Origin: Bacillus tequilensis KCTC 13622
Lineage (GTDB): Bacteria; Bacillota; Bacilli; Bacillales; Bacillaceae
Direction: 5' to 3'
Assembly: GCF_000507145.1 (NCBI RefSeq)
Contig: NZ_AYTO01000008.1
Coordinates: forward strand, 124,001-188,000
Length of the DNA stretch: 64,000 bases
The position numbers were made by a program, and so were the translations under genes. Shown piece after piece: positions 56,234 through 64,000 of this stretch. The notes below the pieces were generated by a model that worked only from the letters and a program-made list of their open reading frames with translations, had not been told where the DNA came from and searched no databases. Positions within the stretch are counted from its first letter, which is position 1; each line of letters opens with the position of its first letter.

Positions 56234-57391
56234 TTATTTACTGCATTTCTTTTTTACAACCGGATGCTTTTCTTTTGAAAGAATATCGGTAAAGTCTTTG
56301 CCTAATTCAAGGTGCGCTTGAACAAATTTTTCAGGAAGCATAGCAAGCCATTGGTTTAAGGAAACATCGGCATAATGATCGTCTTTGAAGATTTCTAAAA
56401 AGACAAGCGGTTCATCCCCAAGATTTTCAACGTAATGGCCCATTGCAAATGGAACATATCCGACATCCCCGGCTTGGTAGTTAAACGTTCTGGCATGGCC
56501 GTCAGATGCAAAAACGGTCATTCTTGCCTTGCCGGAGATGTAGTATTGCCATTCATGAGTATTCGGATGCCAATGCAGCTCTCTCATGGCACCGGGTTCC
56601 ACCGTTACGAGCGCGGATGCGATTGTTTTAGACACTGTAAAGTTTGTTGAATCTGCAATGTATACTTTTCCGCCCTCTGATTCAATCGGCTCCTGTTCCA
56701 GAAGGCGATAAGTAAATGGGTAAGGCACTTCGCCGTTCGGCCCTTCCACAATGTCATCTTTTAAACTGCCTGGGAGTTGATTTTCAAATATATATTTTTC
56801 TTTGCCAGGCAAATTGGCGATTTCTTCTTTTGTTACACCAAAGTTCGCAGCAATCACTTCTTTAGGGGTGTGGGCAAGCCAGTCTGTCAGCTGGAACGTG
56901 CTGTTTTCAGAGAATGATCCATCATCAAACACGAGCAGGAACTCAGCTCCTTCATCCAGGGCTTGAATGGAGTGCGGCAGGCCTGACGGGAAGTACCAAA
57001 GATCTCCTTCGCCTACATCATCGATAAAGCTGCGCCCTTTTTCGTCCACAATTGTGACTCTTGCACTTCCGTAAATCATATAAGCCCATTCAGCTTCTTT
57101 ATGCCAATGCAGCTCGCGAATGGCGCCTGGCTTCAGCCGCATATTTACAGATGCGAGGTTTTCTGAAATCGGCAGCTCACGCACGGTGACCTCACGGGCG
57201 TATCCGCCTTTTTCTAATCGGTTATGAGTGTCAGAGAACGAGAATTTCATATTGCTGACGGTGCCATGATCCGTTTCCGGCGGAACGAGCATATCAGGAT
57301 TTTGGCGGTCTCTTTCAATATTGCGCGGAATTTTTACCGTTGCTCCTTTGTCTCCTCTGATTGGCTGCGGAATGCCGTTTTGTTTTTTCAT
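56234..57391 (-). CDS. oxdC: OxdC, oxalate decarboxylase
   Basis: Manganese bicupin of 385 residues that converts oxalate to formate and CO2. Both Mn sites are present: His95, His97, Glu101, His140 and HWHPNTHEW with a later His near 319. The lid loop is SENST (161-165) with the decarboxylase-specific Glu162, which separates it from oxalate oxidases. AAGGAGGAG precedes the ATG. It is driven by the sigma-O promoter at 57473-57502 and supports acid tolerance. Confidence 0.96.
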   Translation of the reverse strand: MKKQNGIPQPIRGDKGATVKIPRNIERDRQNPDMLVPPETDHGTVSNMKFSFSDTHNRLEKGGYAREVTVRELPISENLASVNMRLKPGAIRELHWHKEAEWAYMIYGSARVTIVDEKGRSFIDDVGEGDLWYFPSGLPHSIQALDEGAEFLLVFDDGSFSENSTFQLTDWLAHTPKEVIAANFGVTKEEIANLPGKEKYIFENQLPGSLKDDIVEGPNGEVPYPFTYRLLEQEPIESEGGKVYIADSTNFTVSKTIASALVTVEPGAMRELHWHPNTHEWQYYISGKARMTVFASDGHARTFNYQAGDVGYVPFAMGHYVENLGDEPLVFLEIFKDDHYADVSLNQWLAMLPEKFVQAHLELGKDFTDILSKEKHPVVKKKCSK

Positions 57392-57472
57392 AAAACTGTC
57401 TCCTCCTTGAAAAATGAAATGTGTGAGCAGAAAGAGAAGGTGAAAGGCCTTTCGTTTTCCCTTCTGTCTTGT

Positions 57473-57502
57473 TAAGTGAAAAAAAACAGCGAAAAGTCAA
57501 CT
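57473..57502 (-). promoter_or_regulatory. Sigma-O-type promoter of oxdC
   Basis: On the minus strand AGTTGAC, 15 bases and TTCACTTA. The same two boxes occur before yvrJ and sigO in this window. Confidence 0.72.
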
Positions 57503-57513
57503 TCGGTTGGAAA

Positions 57514-57669
57514 TTAATTTTTTGCTTTATGATCTTTCAGTTCTGTCATCAGTTCTATGAGCTGATCAAACTTTCTCTCAAATCGGGTCAGCAGGTACAT
57601 GGCAATCAGCGCAGGAAAGCCTAGATTGCCGATCTGTTTTACCACTTCCTCTATGAAAACCTGATCCAT
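57514..57669 (-). CDS. yvrJ: YvrJ, small membrane protein
   Basis: A 51-residue protein, MDQVFIEEVVKQIGNLGFPA onward, ending ELKDHKAKN. One membrane helix (about 14-29) is followed by a charged helix, the YvrJ family pattern. GGGAGG lies upstream of the ATG. It lies between oxdC and sigO and has its own sigma-O-type promoter; function unknown. Confidence 0.85.
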   Translation of the reverse strand: MDQVFIEEVVKQIGNLGFPALIAMYLLTRFERKFDQLIELMTELKDHKAKN

Positions 57670-57706
57670 GGGAAAATACCTCCCTTCTTTTTTACAGTCA
57701 TGTATA

Positions 57707-57737
57707 TAAGTGAAGGAAATCTAAGAAAACGTAAACT
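57707..57737 (-). promoter_or_regulatory. Sigma-O-type promoter of yvrJ
   Basis: On the minus strand AGTTTAC (57731-57737), 16 bases and TTCACTTA (57707-57714). Confidence 0.7.
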
Positions 57738-57778
57738 GCGGCTGGAGTATGTAAGGCAAACGCTAGTCAGAAAGTAGT

Positions 57779-57810
57779 AGTTTACTTTTTTTTGCTTTCC
57801 TTCATTTAAT
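57779..57810 (+). promoter_or_regulatory. Sigma-O-type promoter of sigO
   Basis: AGTTTAC (57779-57785), 15 bases and TTCATTTAAT (57801-57810). The leader before the AGGGAGG ribosome site would be very short. It implies positive autoregulation. Confidence 0.68.
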
Positions 57811-57829
57811 TTAGTAGGGAGGCGGTTTG

Positions 57830-58402
57830 ATGGACTATCAAGGTCTTTTGCGGTCGAAATGTAAGGAGATAATGAAGCATCCCATCGTGAAGCATTTTTT
57901 GAGCAATCCTCAGCATTACCGTTTGTTCAAAAGCGTAATGGAAAGCCCGAACGAAAAAGATGCAAAATCGCTGGACGAGCAATTCAAGCAATTTTATAAG
58001 GAAATTCGCCTCGTCAAGTATATGAATTCAATGATTCGGATCTTTTCTATCGATTTTGATAAGCGGGTTCGCAAAAACCAAAAACGGTATCCGCTGACAG
58101 TGGATCATCCGGAAGCAGGAGAACGGCTTCCTTCCGAAGCGGGAAGCGATGCATTTGAAGCATTTTTGGACCAGCAGGATGATTTGAGCCAGCATGTTCA
58201 GGATTATCAGCTCTATCAAGCGATCCAAAATCTGACTGACAAACAAAAAAGCGTGCTGACGAGAGTCTATCTTCACGGTGCTACGATGCAGGAGATTGCA
58301 GATTCATTAGGGGAGTCCCGGCAAAACATTTCCAACATTCATAAAAAGGGGCTTGAGAATATCAGAAAGCAGCTGGCGGCGCGAAAAAAGGGGGAAAAGT
58401 AA
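57830..58402 (+). CDS. sigO: SigO, acid-responsive sigma factor
   Basis: A 190-residue protein (YvrI) carrying region 4: TDKQKSVLTRVYLHGATMQE and IADSLGESRQNISNIHKKG (about 140-180) bind the -35 box. Region 2 is poorly matched, and that role is taken by RsoA, encoded four bases downstream. ATG 57830 is seven bases after AGGGAGG; TTG 57827 is an alternative. Together SigO and RsoA transcribe oxdC-yvrL, yvrJ and sigO. Confidence 0.92.
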   Translation: MDYQGLLRSKCKEIMKHPIVKHFLSNPQHYRLFKSVMESPNEKDAKSLDEQFKQFYKEIRLVKYMNSMIRIFSIDFDKRVRKNQKRYPLTVDHPEAGERLPSEAGSDAFEAFLDQQDDLSQHVQDYQLYQAIQNLTDKQKSVLTRVYLHGATMQEIADSLGESRQNISNIHKKGLENIRKQLAARKKGEK

Positions 58403-58405
58403 GCT

Positions 58406-58642
58406 GTGAACAGACAGTTTGAACAAAAGAAACAAAGAGACGACATGTATGACATTGAACATCTGATTGCATGCTTTTCACCGATGATCAGAAAAAAACT
58501 CAGCAATACCTCCTATCAAGAAAGAGAAGATTTAGAGCAAGAGCTGAAGATCAAAATGTTTGAAAAGGCTCATATGCTTTTATGCCAGGATGTTCCGGGG
58601 TTTTGGGAGTTTATATTGCACATGGCGGACGAGAACTCATAA
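58406..58642 (+). CDS. rsoA: RsoA, co-sigma factor supplying the region 2 function
   Basis: A 78-residue protein (YvrHa) with the sigma region 2-like helix EHLIACFSPMIRKKLSNTSY and QEREDLEQELKIKMFEKAH. It acts with SigO to recognise -10 elements. GTG 58406 follows GGGGGAAAAG within the end of sigO. A split sigma factor of this type is rare. Confidence 0.9.
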   Translation: MNRQFEQKKQRDDMYDIEHLIACFSPMIRKKLSNTSYQEREDLEQELKIKMFEKAHMLLCQDVPGFWEFILHMADENS

Positions 58643-58663
58643 CCATTTATCATCTAAAATACG

Positions 58664-58695
58664 AAAAACGGGAATCTTCTGGGTTCCCGTTTTCT
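58664..58695 (+). terminator. rsoA terminator
   Basis: AAAACGGGAA, TCTTCTGGG and TTCCCGTTTTCTG. Confidence 0.8.
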
Positions 58696-58784
58696 GTTTG
58701 TCCGGCTTTCCCATTCAAAAATGTACCAAAAATAAACGATATAATGATAAGATGAAAAAAACAGTGACAGAAAGGAACATAAAA

Positions 58785-59498
58785 GTGGAAAATGCGTCAA
58801 TTTTAATCGTAGACGATGAGAAAGCGATTGTGGATATGATCAAACGCGTTCTCGAAAAAGAAGGTTATCGAAATATATTGGATGCGGCAAGCGCAGAAGA
58901 AGCGATTCCGGTTGTGAAGGCCAATAAGGTTGATTTAATCGTGCTGGATGTCATGATGGGCGGAATGTCAGGTTTTGAAGCCTGCACGCTGATCAGAGAA
59001 TATTCAGAGGCGCCGATCTTTTTTCTGACTGCAAGATCATCCGAAGCGGACAAATTGTCGGGCTTTGCGGTTGGAGCTGATGACTATATCACAAAGCCAT
59101 TTAATCCGCTTGAATTAGCGGCGCGGATCAGGGCGCATCTCAAGCGGACATATCAGTCGAAAGAAACGAATTCAAATAAAACATATACATATGATTATTT
59201 TACATTTTCTCCGCAAAATGCTGAGCTGATTGTAGGCGGGGAAGCTGTCGCTTGTTCAGCGCAGCTTTTGCAGCTTTTGCAGTATTTTTGTGAACATCCT
59301 AATGTTGTGCTTTCCAAAGATCAAATCTATGAAAAAGTTTGGGGCTATCCGTCCTACGGTGACAACAACACCGTCATGGTTCATATTCGCAAACTGAGGG
59401 AAAAAATCGAGCGCGATCCGAGCAATCCTGAGTATATCGTAACCGTTCGCGGTCTTGGTTACCGTTTTATCCCGAATCCCGAAGGCAAGCGGTCATGA
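58785..59498 (+). CDS. yvrH: YvrH, OmpR-type response regulator
   Basis: A 237-residue response regulator. The receiver (1-120) has Asp10, Asp11 and phospho-acceptor Asp55 (IVLDVMMGG), with TKPF supplying the conserved Lys. A winged-helix output domain follows (about 135-232, NNTVMVHIRKLREKIE). GTG 58785 follows AAAGGAA; a longer frame to 58560 overlaps rsoA and is rejected. In B. subtilis YvrGHb affects cell-surface and autolysin genes and sigO expression. Confidence 0.94.
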   Translation: MENASILIVDDEKAIVDMIKRVLEKEGYRNILDAASAEEAIPVVKANKVDLIVLDVMMGGMSGFEACTLIREYSEAPIFFLTARSSEADKLSGFAVGADDYITKPFNPLELAARIRAHLKRTYQSKETNSNKTYTYDYFTFSPQNAELIVGGEAVACSAQLLQLLQYFCEHPNVVLSKDQIYEKVWGYPSYGDNNTVMVHIRKLREKIERDPSNPEYIVTVRGLGYRFIPNPEGKRS

Positions 59499-61237
59499 GA
59501 TTAAGATGGAAGTTTTTGTTTCACTTTTTCGGGCAGATGCTGATTGTGATTTTGCTGCTCACAGTTATGCTTGTCGCTTCTTTTTTCTATTTAGACTCGC
59601 GATTTAGCGATGCGGAATCCAATTCAGGGCTGACAAAGGCAACGACCGATACACTTGAGGCATATCTCGATGTAGATGAAGACGGGACATGGGAAGTGGA
59701 TGATTTTCTTAAGAAATCTGTCGATAAGCAGGACGGCTGGATGCAAATCATTGATTCGAAAGGGAAAACTGCTTATTCCTACAGCGTGCCGAAAGACGTG
59801 CCCGAATCCTTTACTAAGAAAGAGCTATTATCTATTTATAAAACGAAAAAGTTTCATCATTATAGGGTGAATTATTGGGCCATCGATATTGAAGACAAGT
59901 CGTATCTCCTGTTATCGGGCTGGAAATTAAAGAGCGAACAGATGCTGACTGACATTGAAAAGCACGAACAAAAAATAGACGCTTTCGCACATTATAAGTC
60001 CAGTACCATCGACTCTATTAAGCGGGAGAAAGGCGCCGTTTATCTTCTAGACAGCAATGGAAACATGCTGGACAGCATTAATGGCACAAAAAGTGAAAGT
60101 AAAATGCTGAACCAGCTGGAGCTGCTTAAATACAGCTCAAAACCGTGGAACTATAAGCGGGAGATTTCCGTTAAGATCCTTAGTGAAGACAGATGGATGG
60201 TCGCTACGGTGCCGAACCCCGTCTATGTAACCGATCAGGAGTTTAACAAATCGTTTCTGAAGGTTGTATTAAAGGCGATGTTCCTCGTTTTGGCCGTTTT
60301 GTTCATGTATATCATTTGGATGACTGTTTGGTATATGTTCCGGTTCGGGCTTCCGATTTTTCACACGATCAAATGGCTCGTTAATCTTTCGAAAGGGAAA
60401 CTTGAGGAACCGAAAAACCGCGAAGGCCGTCCGATCAGTAAAAACAAAAAAGGGAAAATCAAACAGCCGTACCGCTTCTTCGGTGAGATTTTTGAATCAA
60501 TGGATCAGCTGACTGACACGCTGAGGCGGGATAAACGAAACAGAGAAAAAATTCAGGCGACAAGAGAAGAATGGATTGCGGGTTTGTCGCACGACTTAAA
60601 AACACCGCTCAGCAGCATTTACGGTTACAGCATGATGCTTGAGTCGAAGCAGTATGACTGGTCACCGGAAGAAGTGAAAGAAATGGGTCAGGTTGTCAGA
60701 GAAAAATCTGAATACATGTCCAAGCTGATTGAGGACTTAAATTTAACATACCGTCTGAAAAATGACGCTCTTCCAATTGAAAGAAAGCTTACAAGCCTGA
60801 TCCCTTTTTTCAGAAATGTTATTGAGGATTTTAAGAAAAATCCGTTTTCTGAAGGGTATGACATCTCCTTTGTGTCCAAAGAAGCGCTTATTGAATTTGC
60901 GCTCGATGAAGCATGGTTCAGGCGCATATTAGAAAATCTGCTTGGAAATGCCGTGAAGCACAACGATAAAGGGACGGAGATTCAGGTCATTCTCGAACAA
61001 ACAAAAAACCATATTTCTTTAAAAGTAAAGGACAATGGGAAAGGAATGGATGAAGAAACGATCACCAATTTATTTAACCGTTACTACAGAGGGACGAACA
61101 CGAAAGATTCCGCTGCCGGAACGGGCCTCGGCCTTGCGATAGCCAAGGAGCTTGTCCACCTTCATAACGGGACGATTCATGTAAACAGCAGAATAAACAT
61201 TGGGTCGGTCATTACCATTCTATTTAAAAAACAATAA
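59495..61237 (+). CDS. yvrG: YvrG, sensor histidine kinase
   Basis: Membrane histidine kinase of 580 residues. Two helices (about 10-31 and 258-283) flank an extracellular sensor of about 225 residues. The phospho-acceptor is His366 in LSHDLKTPLSS, and the ATPase domain contains LLGNAVKHN, VKDNGKGM and GTGLGLAIAKEL. The ATG overlaps the yvrH stop (ATGA at 59495-59498). Confidence 0.95.
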   Translation: MRLRWKFLFHFFGQMLIVILLLTVMLVASFFYLDSRFSDAESNSGLTKATTDTLEAYLDVDEDGTWEVDDFLKKSVDKQDGWMQIIDSKGKTAYSYSVPKDVPESFTKKELLSIYKTKKFHHYRVNYWAIDIEDKSYLLLSGWKLKSEQMLTDIEKHEQKIDAFAHYKSSTIDSIKREKGAVYLLDSNGNMLDSINGTKSESKMLNQLELLKYSSKPWNYKREISVKILSEDRWMVATVPNPVYVTDQEFNKSFLKVVLKAMFLVLAVLFMYIIWMTVWYMFRFGLPIFHTIKWLVNLSKGKLEEPKNREGRPISKNKKGKIKQPYRFFGEIFESMDQLTDTLRRDKRNREKIQATREEWIAGLSHDLKTPLSSIYGYSMMLESKQYDWSPEEVKEMGQVVREKSEYMSKLIEDLNLTYRLKNDALPIERKLTSLIPFFRNVIEDFKKNPFSEGYDISFVSKEALIEFALDEAWFRRILENLLGNAVKHNDKGTEIQVILEQTKNHISLKVKDNGKGMDEETITNLFNRYYRGTNTKDSAAGTGLGLAIAKELVHLHNGTIHVNSRINIGSVITILFKKQ

Positions 61238-61307
61238 ACATGTGGTTTGGATACCTCTTCGGCGGGAATAACAATGTATAGACTTAAGCTAAAGAGGTGT
61301 AACATAC

Positions 61308-62186
61308 ATGGATGCAGTATTGGAAGCAGACACGCGGGCAGTAATTGGTGAGGGTCCGCTATGGGATGAAGAAAACGCCCGTTTATATTGGGTCGATATT
61401 TTAGGGAGCGAGCTCCACATCTTTGACCCTGCAGAAAAAATCAACCGGTCCGTCAAATTCAAATCCTTTGTGACGGCGCTTGCGAAATATTCAAAGGATG
61501 AGCTGATTATGACGATGAAGGACGGGTTTTATCTGTATCATCTTCAAGATGACAGCTTAGAAAAAATCAAACAGCCGAAGGATTTGCATGAGAGCCTGCG
61601 TTTTAATGACGCAAAATGCGACCCGTACGGAAGGCTCTGGGCGGGGACGACAAGCATGGAAGGCGAGGAAAATCAGGCCTCGCTATACCGTTTAGATCCT
61701 GACGGCAGACTGATCAAAATGAAAGATCAAGTCTCGACCTCGAACGGTTTGGATTGGGATCGCGAGCGGGATTTAATGTATTACATCGACACGCCGACGC
61801 AGGAAATTGTCCGCTACAGCTATGATCCTGAAAGCGGGGATGTCTCACATCCAGAATCCGTCTATCGTTTTGATCAAACTGACGGACTGCCGGACGGCAT
61901 GACCATCGACCAAAATGGCATGCTGTGGGTGGCGCTGTTTGGGGGCGGCCGCGTCGTTCAGATAGACCCGTTTCAGAAAAAAGAAATCGATTCAATCAGT
62001 GTGCCGGCCAAATATGTCACGTGCTGCGCGTTCGGCGGCAAAGACTTAAAAACTCTTTATATCACAACGGCAACGGAACAAATGACAGAAACAGAAAGAT
62101 ACGAGCAGCCTCACGCGGGAGGATTGTTTTCAGCAAAACTGGCAACAGGCGGATATCAGCCTGTTCCATTCGCTGGAGAAGTATAA
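61308..62186 (+). CDS. yvrE: YvrE, SMP-30/gluconolactonase-type lactonase
   Basis: Six-bladed beta-propeller of 292 residues. Family metal ligands are in GEGPLWDEENARLYWVDI (Glu), STSNGLDWDRE (Asn) and DGLPDGMTID (Asp). It probably hydrolyses sugar lactones; the natural substrate is unknown. AAAGAGGTG precedes the ATG, and a bidirectional terminator follows. Confidence 0.92.
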   Translation: MDAVLEADTRAVIGEGPLWDEENARLYWVDILGSELHIFDPAEKINRSVKFKSFVTALAKYSKDELIMTMKDGFYLYHLQDDSLEKIKQPKDLHESLRFNDAKCDPYGRLWAGTTSMEGEENQASLYRLDPDGRLIKMKDQVSTSNGLDWDRERDLMYYIDTPTQEIVRYSYDPESGDVSHPESVYRFDQTDGLPDGMTIDQNGMLWVALFGGGRVVQIDPFQKKEIDSISVPAKYVTCCAFGGKDLKTLYITTATEQMTETERYEQPHAGGLFSAKLATGGYQPVPFAGEV

Positions 62187-62218
62187 AAAAACGCATCCGA
62201 AAGACGGATGCGTTTTTT
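62185..62218. terminator. Bidirectional terminator between yvrE and yvrD
   Basis: AAAAAAACGCATCC, GAAAGAC and GGATGCGTTTTTT, between convergent genes. Confidence 0.9.
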
Positions 62219-62223
62219 GCATA

Positions 62224-63015
62224 TTACAGAGAACGAATAATGCCGCCTTCGACGCGCTGTGCCGTGCCGTTAATGGCAGATGCAGCGTCAGACGCGAGAA
62301 ATACGATCGTGTTGGCGACTTCTTCTGCTGTCGCATATCGCTGAATAAGAGAAGTCGGTTCATTGACTTTAAAATAGTCTTTGATGAATGTATCTGTATC
62401 CTGTCCTGCAGCTTGTGCCGCGCCTTCCATATAGGATGCCACGCCCTCTGTCCAAGTAGGCCCTGGAAGCACTGAGTTTACCGTCACATTTGTGCCTTTC
62501 GTCATTTCTGCCATTCCTCTTGAAAGGCTGATCAGCGCCGTTTTTGTCATTGAGTATGGAATCATTGTTGGTAGCGGTTTGACACCTGCTTCGCTTGCAA
62601 TGTTTAAAATGCGGCCGCTGTTTTTGGCAAGCATTTTGGGAAGGAAGTGACGGCTTGTCCGAACCGCACTCATCACATTCACTTCAAAATATTGATTCCA
62701 CTCCTCATCTGTCACATCGGCAAAGTCTTTTACCTCGAAGAAACCAAGGTTGTTGACAAGGATATCGATATCACCGATTTCATTGACTTTTTCAATAACA
62801 GCCGCGGCTTCATCTGTTTTTGACAAATCGGCAGCCGCGCCGTGCACCGTTCCATATGAAGAAAGCTCTTCAACTGCGCGATTGACAGTTTCCTGTTTGC
62901 GTCCGTTGACAATGACTGCCGCACCTTCTTGCAGAAAGCTTTTTGCTGCGGCTTTCCCGATACCTGAAGTTGAGCCTGTGATTAAGACGAGTTTGTCTCT
63001 TAGCTGTAAATCCAT
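62224..63015 (-). CDS. yvrD: YvrD, short-chain dehydrogenase/reductase
   Basis: A 263-residue SDR oxidoreductase. It has the cofactor motif TGSTSGIGKAA, NNLG, catalytic Ser in IASEAG and YSMTKTALI (YxxxK). It is the paralog of YvaG at 15753-16547. ATG 63015 follows AAAGGAATG; the frame extends to 63096 without initiation signals. Substrate unknown. Confidence 0.93.
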   Translation of the reverse strand: MDLQLRDKLVLITGSTSGIGKAAAKSFLQEGAAVIVNGRKQETVNRAVEELSSYGTVHGAAADLSKTDEAAAVIEKVNEIGDIDILVNNLGFFEVKDFADVTDEEWNQYFEVNVMSAVRTSRHFLPKMLAKNSGRILNIASEAGVKPLPTMIPYSMTKTALISLSRGMAEMTKGTNVTVNSVLPGPTWTEGVASYMEGAAQAAGQDTDTFIKDYFKVNEPTSLIQRYATAEEVANTIVFLASDAASAINGTAQRVEGGIIRSL

Positions 63016-63183
63016 AAGAATCATTCCTTTTTCTAGATGATGATATAAGTATACAAGATCAAATTTAGTGTTTACGAGGATTTTGCTTTCATACACACCT
63101 CAAGGGGAAAGCCGTTCGGAACGCATATACAAGCCTGTCGGTCATATAGTATAATTACTCCGAAAAAAGGATACCAATGTCAA

Positions 63184-63325
63184 ATAGGTGCCGGTCCGTG
63201 AACAACAGCCGGCTTAATAGGGAAACCGGTAAAAGCCGGTGCGGTCCCGCCACTGTAATTGGCTATAGCGCCAAGAGCCAGGATACCTGCCTGTTTGATC
63301 AGCACGAAGTCTGCGAGGACAGATG
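63184..63325 (+). promoter_or_regulatory. Cobalamin riboswitch before btuF
   Basis: The leader contains AGGTGCCGGTCC, the AGGGAAACCGGT segment, the B12 box GGTCCCGCCACTGTAATTGG and AGCCAGGATACCTGCC, followed by GCACGAAGTCTGCGAGGACA. These are the conserved cobalamin riboswitch elements in order. Cobalamin binding should reduce btuF expression through the terminator downstream. The 398-base gap 63016-63413 is otherwise only the yvrD leader and the expression platform. Confidence 0.93.
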
Positions 63326-63327
63326 AT

Positions 63328-63392
63328 GTGTAAACAATAGGCTTTTTTGTGTTGTTTACAGCATCTTTACCGTCGTAGAGATGCTTTTTTTA
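63328..63392 (+). terminator. Expression platform and terminator of the cobalamin riboswitch
   Basis: TGTAAACAA and TTGTTTACA can pair across 63328-63361, and AGCATCT / AGATGCT followed by TTTTTTT (63359-63392) forms a terminator. The two structures share bases AC-AGCATC near 63359-63365, so they could be alternatives. Confidence 0.7.
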
Positions 63393-63413
63393 ATTCACTT
63401 AGGAGGAAAGGTT

Positions 63414-64000
63414 ATGAAAAAATCAGCCCGAATATGGACTGCGCTTTTGCTCGCTGCTGTTATGCTGGCAGGCTGCGGAAATACTGCGGATCAAAAGGAT
63501 TCCAAGGCAAAGCAAAAGACAGGAGCGTTCCCTGTCACGATTGATGATGCGTCCAATCAAGATGTGACCATCAAAAAGGAGCCGAAAAAGATTGTTTCAT
63601 TAATGCCGAGCAACACAGAAATTACATACGCTCTCGGTCTCGGTGACAAAGTGGTCGGCGTCACCTCAAACGATACATATCCAAAGGAAGTCAAAAAGGT
63701 TGAGAAAGTCGGAGACATGAATGTAAACGTTGAAAAAGTCATTTCTCTAAAGCCGGATCTCGTCCTTGCCCATGAGTCTTCCATGGCAGCGTCAGCGGAC
63801 GCCATCAAACAGCTGAAGGATGCGGGCATTACCGTGCTGACTGTCAATGACGCACAATCATTTTCCGAGGTGTACAAATCAATCGAAATGATCGGAGAAG
63901 CTGCCGGTGCAGAGAAAAAAGCCGATCAGCTCGTGAAAAACATGAAATCAGATTTGCGGGATATTCAAGAAAAAGCGAAAACCATTTCAAAAAACGAGGA
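63414..64000 (+). CDS. btuF: BtuF (YvrC), cobalamin-binding lipoprotein (5' part)
   Basis: Vitamin B12-binding lipoprotein of an ABC importer, the first 195 residues in the window. The lipobox is LAGC (Cys21). The class III binding-protein fold begins IVSLMPSNTEITYALGLGDK and VISLKPDLVLAHESS. AGGAGG precedes ATG 63414. The permease and ATPase genes yvrB and yvrA would follow beyond the window. The upstream cobalamin riboswitch confirms the ligand class. Confidence 0.95.
   Translation, partial: MKKSARIWTALLLAAVMLAGCGNTADQKDSKAKQKTGAFPVTIDDASNQDVTIKKEPKKIVSLMPSNTEITYALGLGDKVVGVTSNDTYPKEVKKVEKVGDMNVNVEKVISLKPDLVLAHESSMAASADAIKQLKDAGITVLTVNDAQSFSEVYKSIEMIGEAAGAEKKADQLVKNMKSDLRDIQEKAKTISKNE

Overview
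The window is a chromosomal segment of a Bacillus subtilis-group bacterium. Gene content and order match, in reverse orientation, the B. subtilis 168 stretch that runs from opuC/opuB through rghRA, secG, rnr, smpB, ssrA, iolU, csoR-copZA, cadA, bdbDC, helD, cysJI, nhaK, modAB, fhu, oxdC/sigO and yvrGH to yvrC (recalled from knowledge of that genome, not searched). Strong AGGAGG-type ribosome sites, frequent TTG/GTG starts, an SspJ spore-protein gene and the AGKTNSFNQNVALAA-type tmRNA tag support a Bacillus. Several differences from 168 show it is a different strain or a sister species.

Layout. 1-5493: tandem paralogous compatible-solute ABC operons opuC (only the end is present) and opuB, with the repressor gene opcR between them; opuBA carries a frameshift and opuBD has a replaced 3' end. 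5494-7812: an AT-rich accessory insert with a membrane-anchored subtilisin-like protease, a secreted toxin-like protein with an RNase-type C-terminus, and a DUF2283-type candidate immunity protein. 7824-8173: a remnant of the chemoreceptor gene yvaQ. 8230-15450: catR, the rghR regulators, yvzC, yvaM, secG, an esterase, and the RNase R/SmpB/tmRNA trans-translation genes. 15451-23568: a scar-like palindromic tract after tmRNA, then yvaG, yvaF-E-D, an extra EamA transporter/GntR pair, yvaC, azoR2 and iolU.

23725-30287: metal and redox block: csoR-copZ-copA (copper), cadA (Cd/Zn/Co) and bdbD-bdbC (disulfide formation). 30466-41144: yvgT, helD, cysJI (sulfite reduction), nhaK, yvgO, yvgN. 41174-43650: molybdate transporter modAB with its probable regulator YvgK and a 20-bp perfect palindrome between them. 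43678-48226: LTA synthase-family yvgJ, yvgG-like hydrolase yvsG, sspJ, and a lysine riboswitch before permease yvsH. 48430-52463: Fur-boxed ferrichrome uptake genes fhuD and fhuBGC. 52632-55726: MacB-like efflux yvrPON. 55759-58642: the sigma-O/RsoA module with oxdC, yvrL and yvrJ and three matching promoters. 58785-64000: two-component yvrHG, yvrE, yvrD, and a cobalamin riboswitch before btuF (yvrC), which runs off the end.

The best candidate for an under-described system is the protease/toxin/DUF2283 insert at 5494-7812. It sits between opuBD and the operon's apparent original terminator and appears to have damaged the flanking opuB genes.
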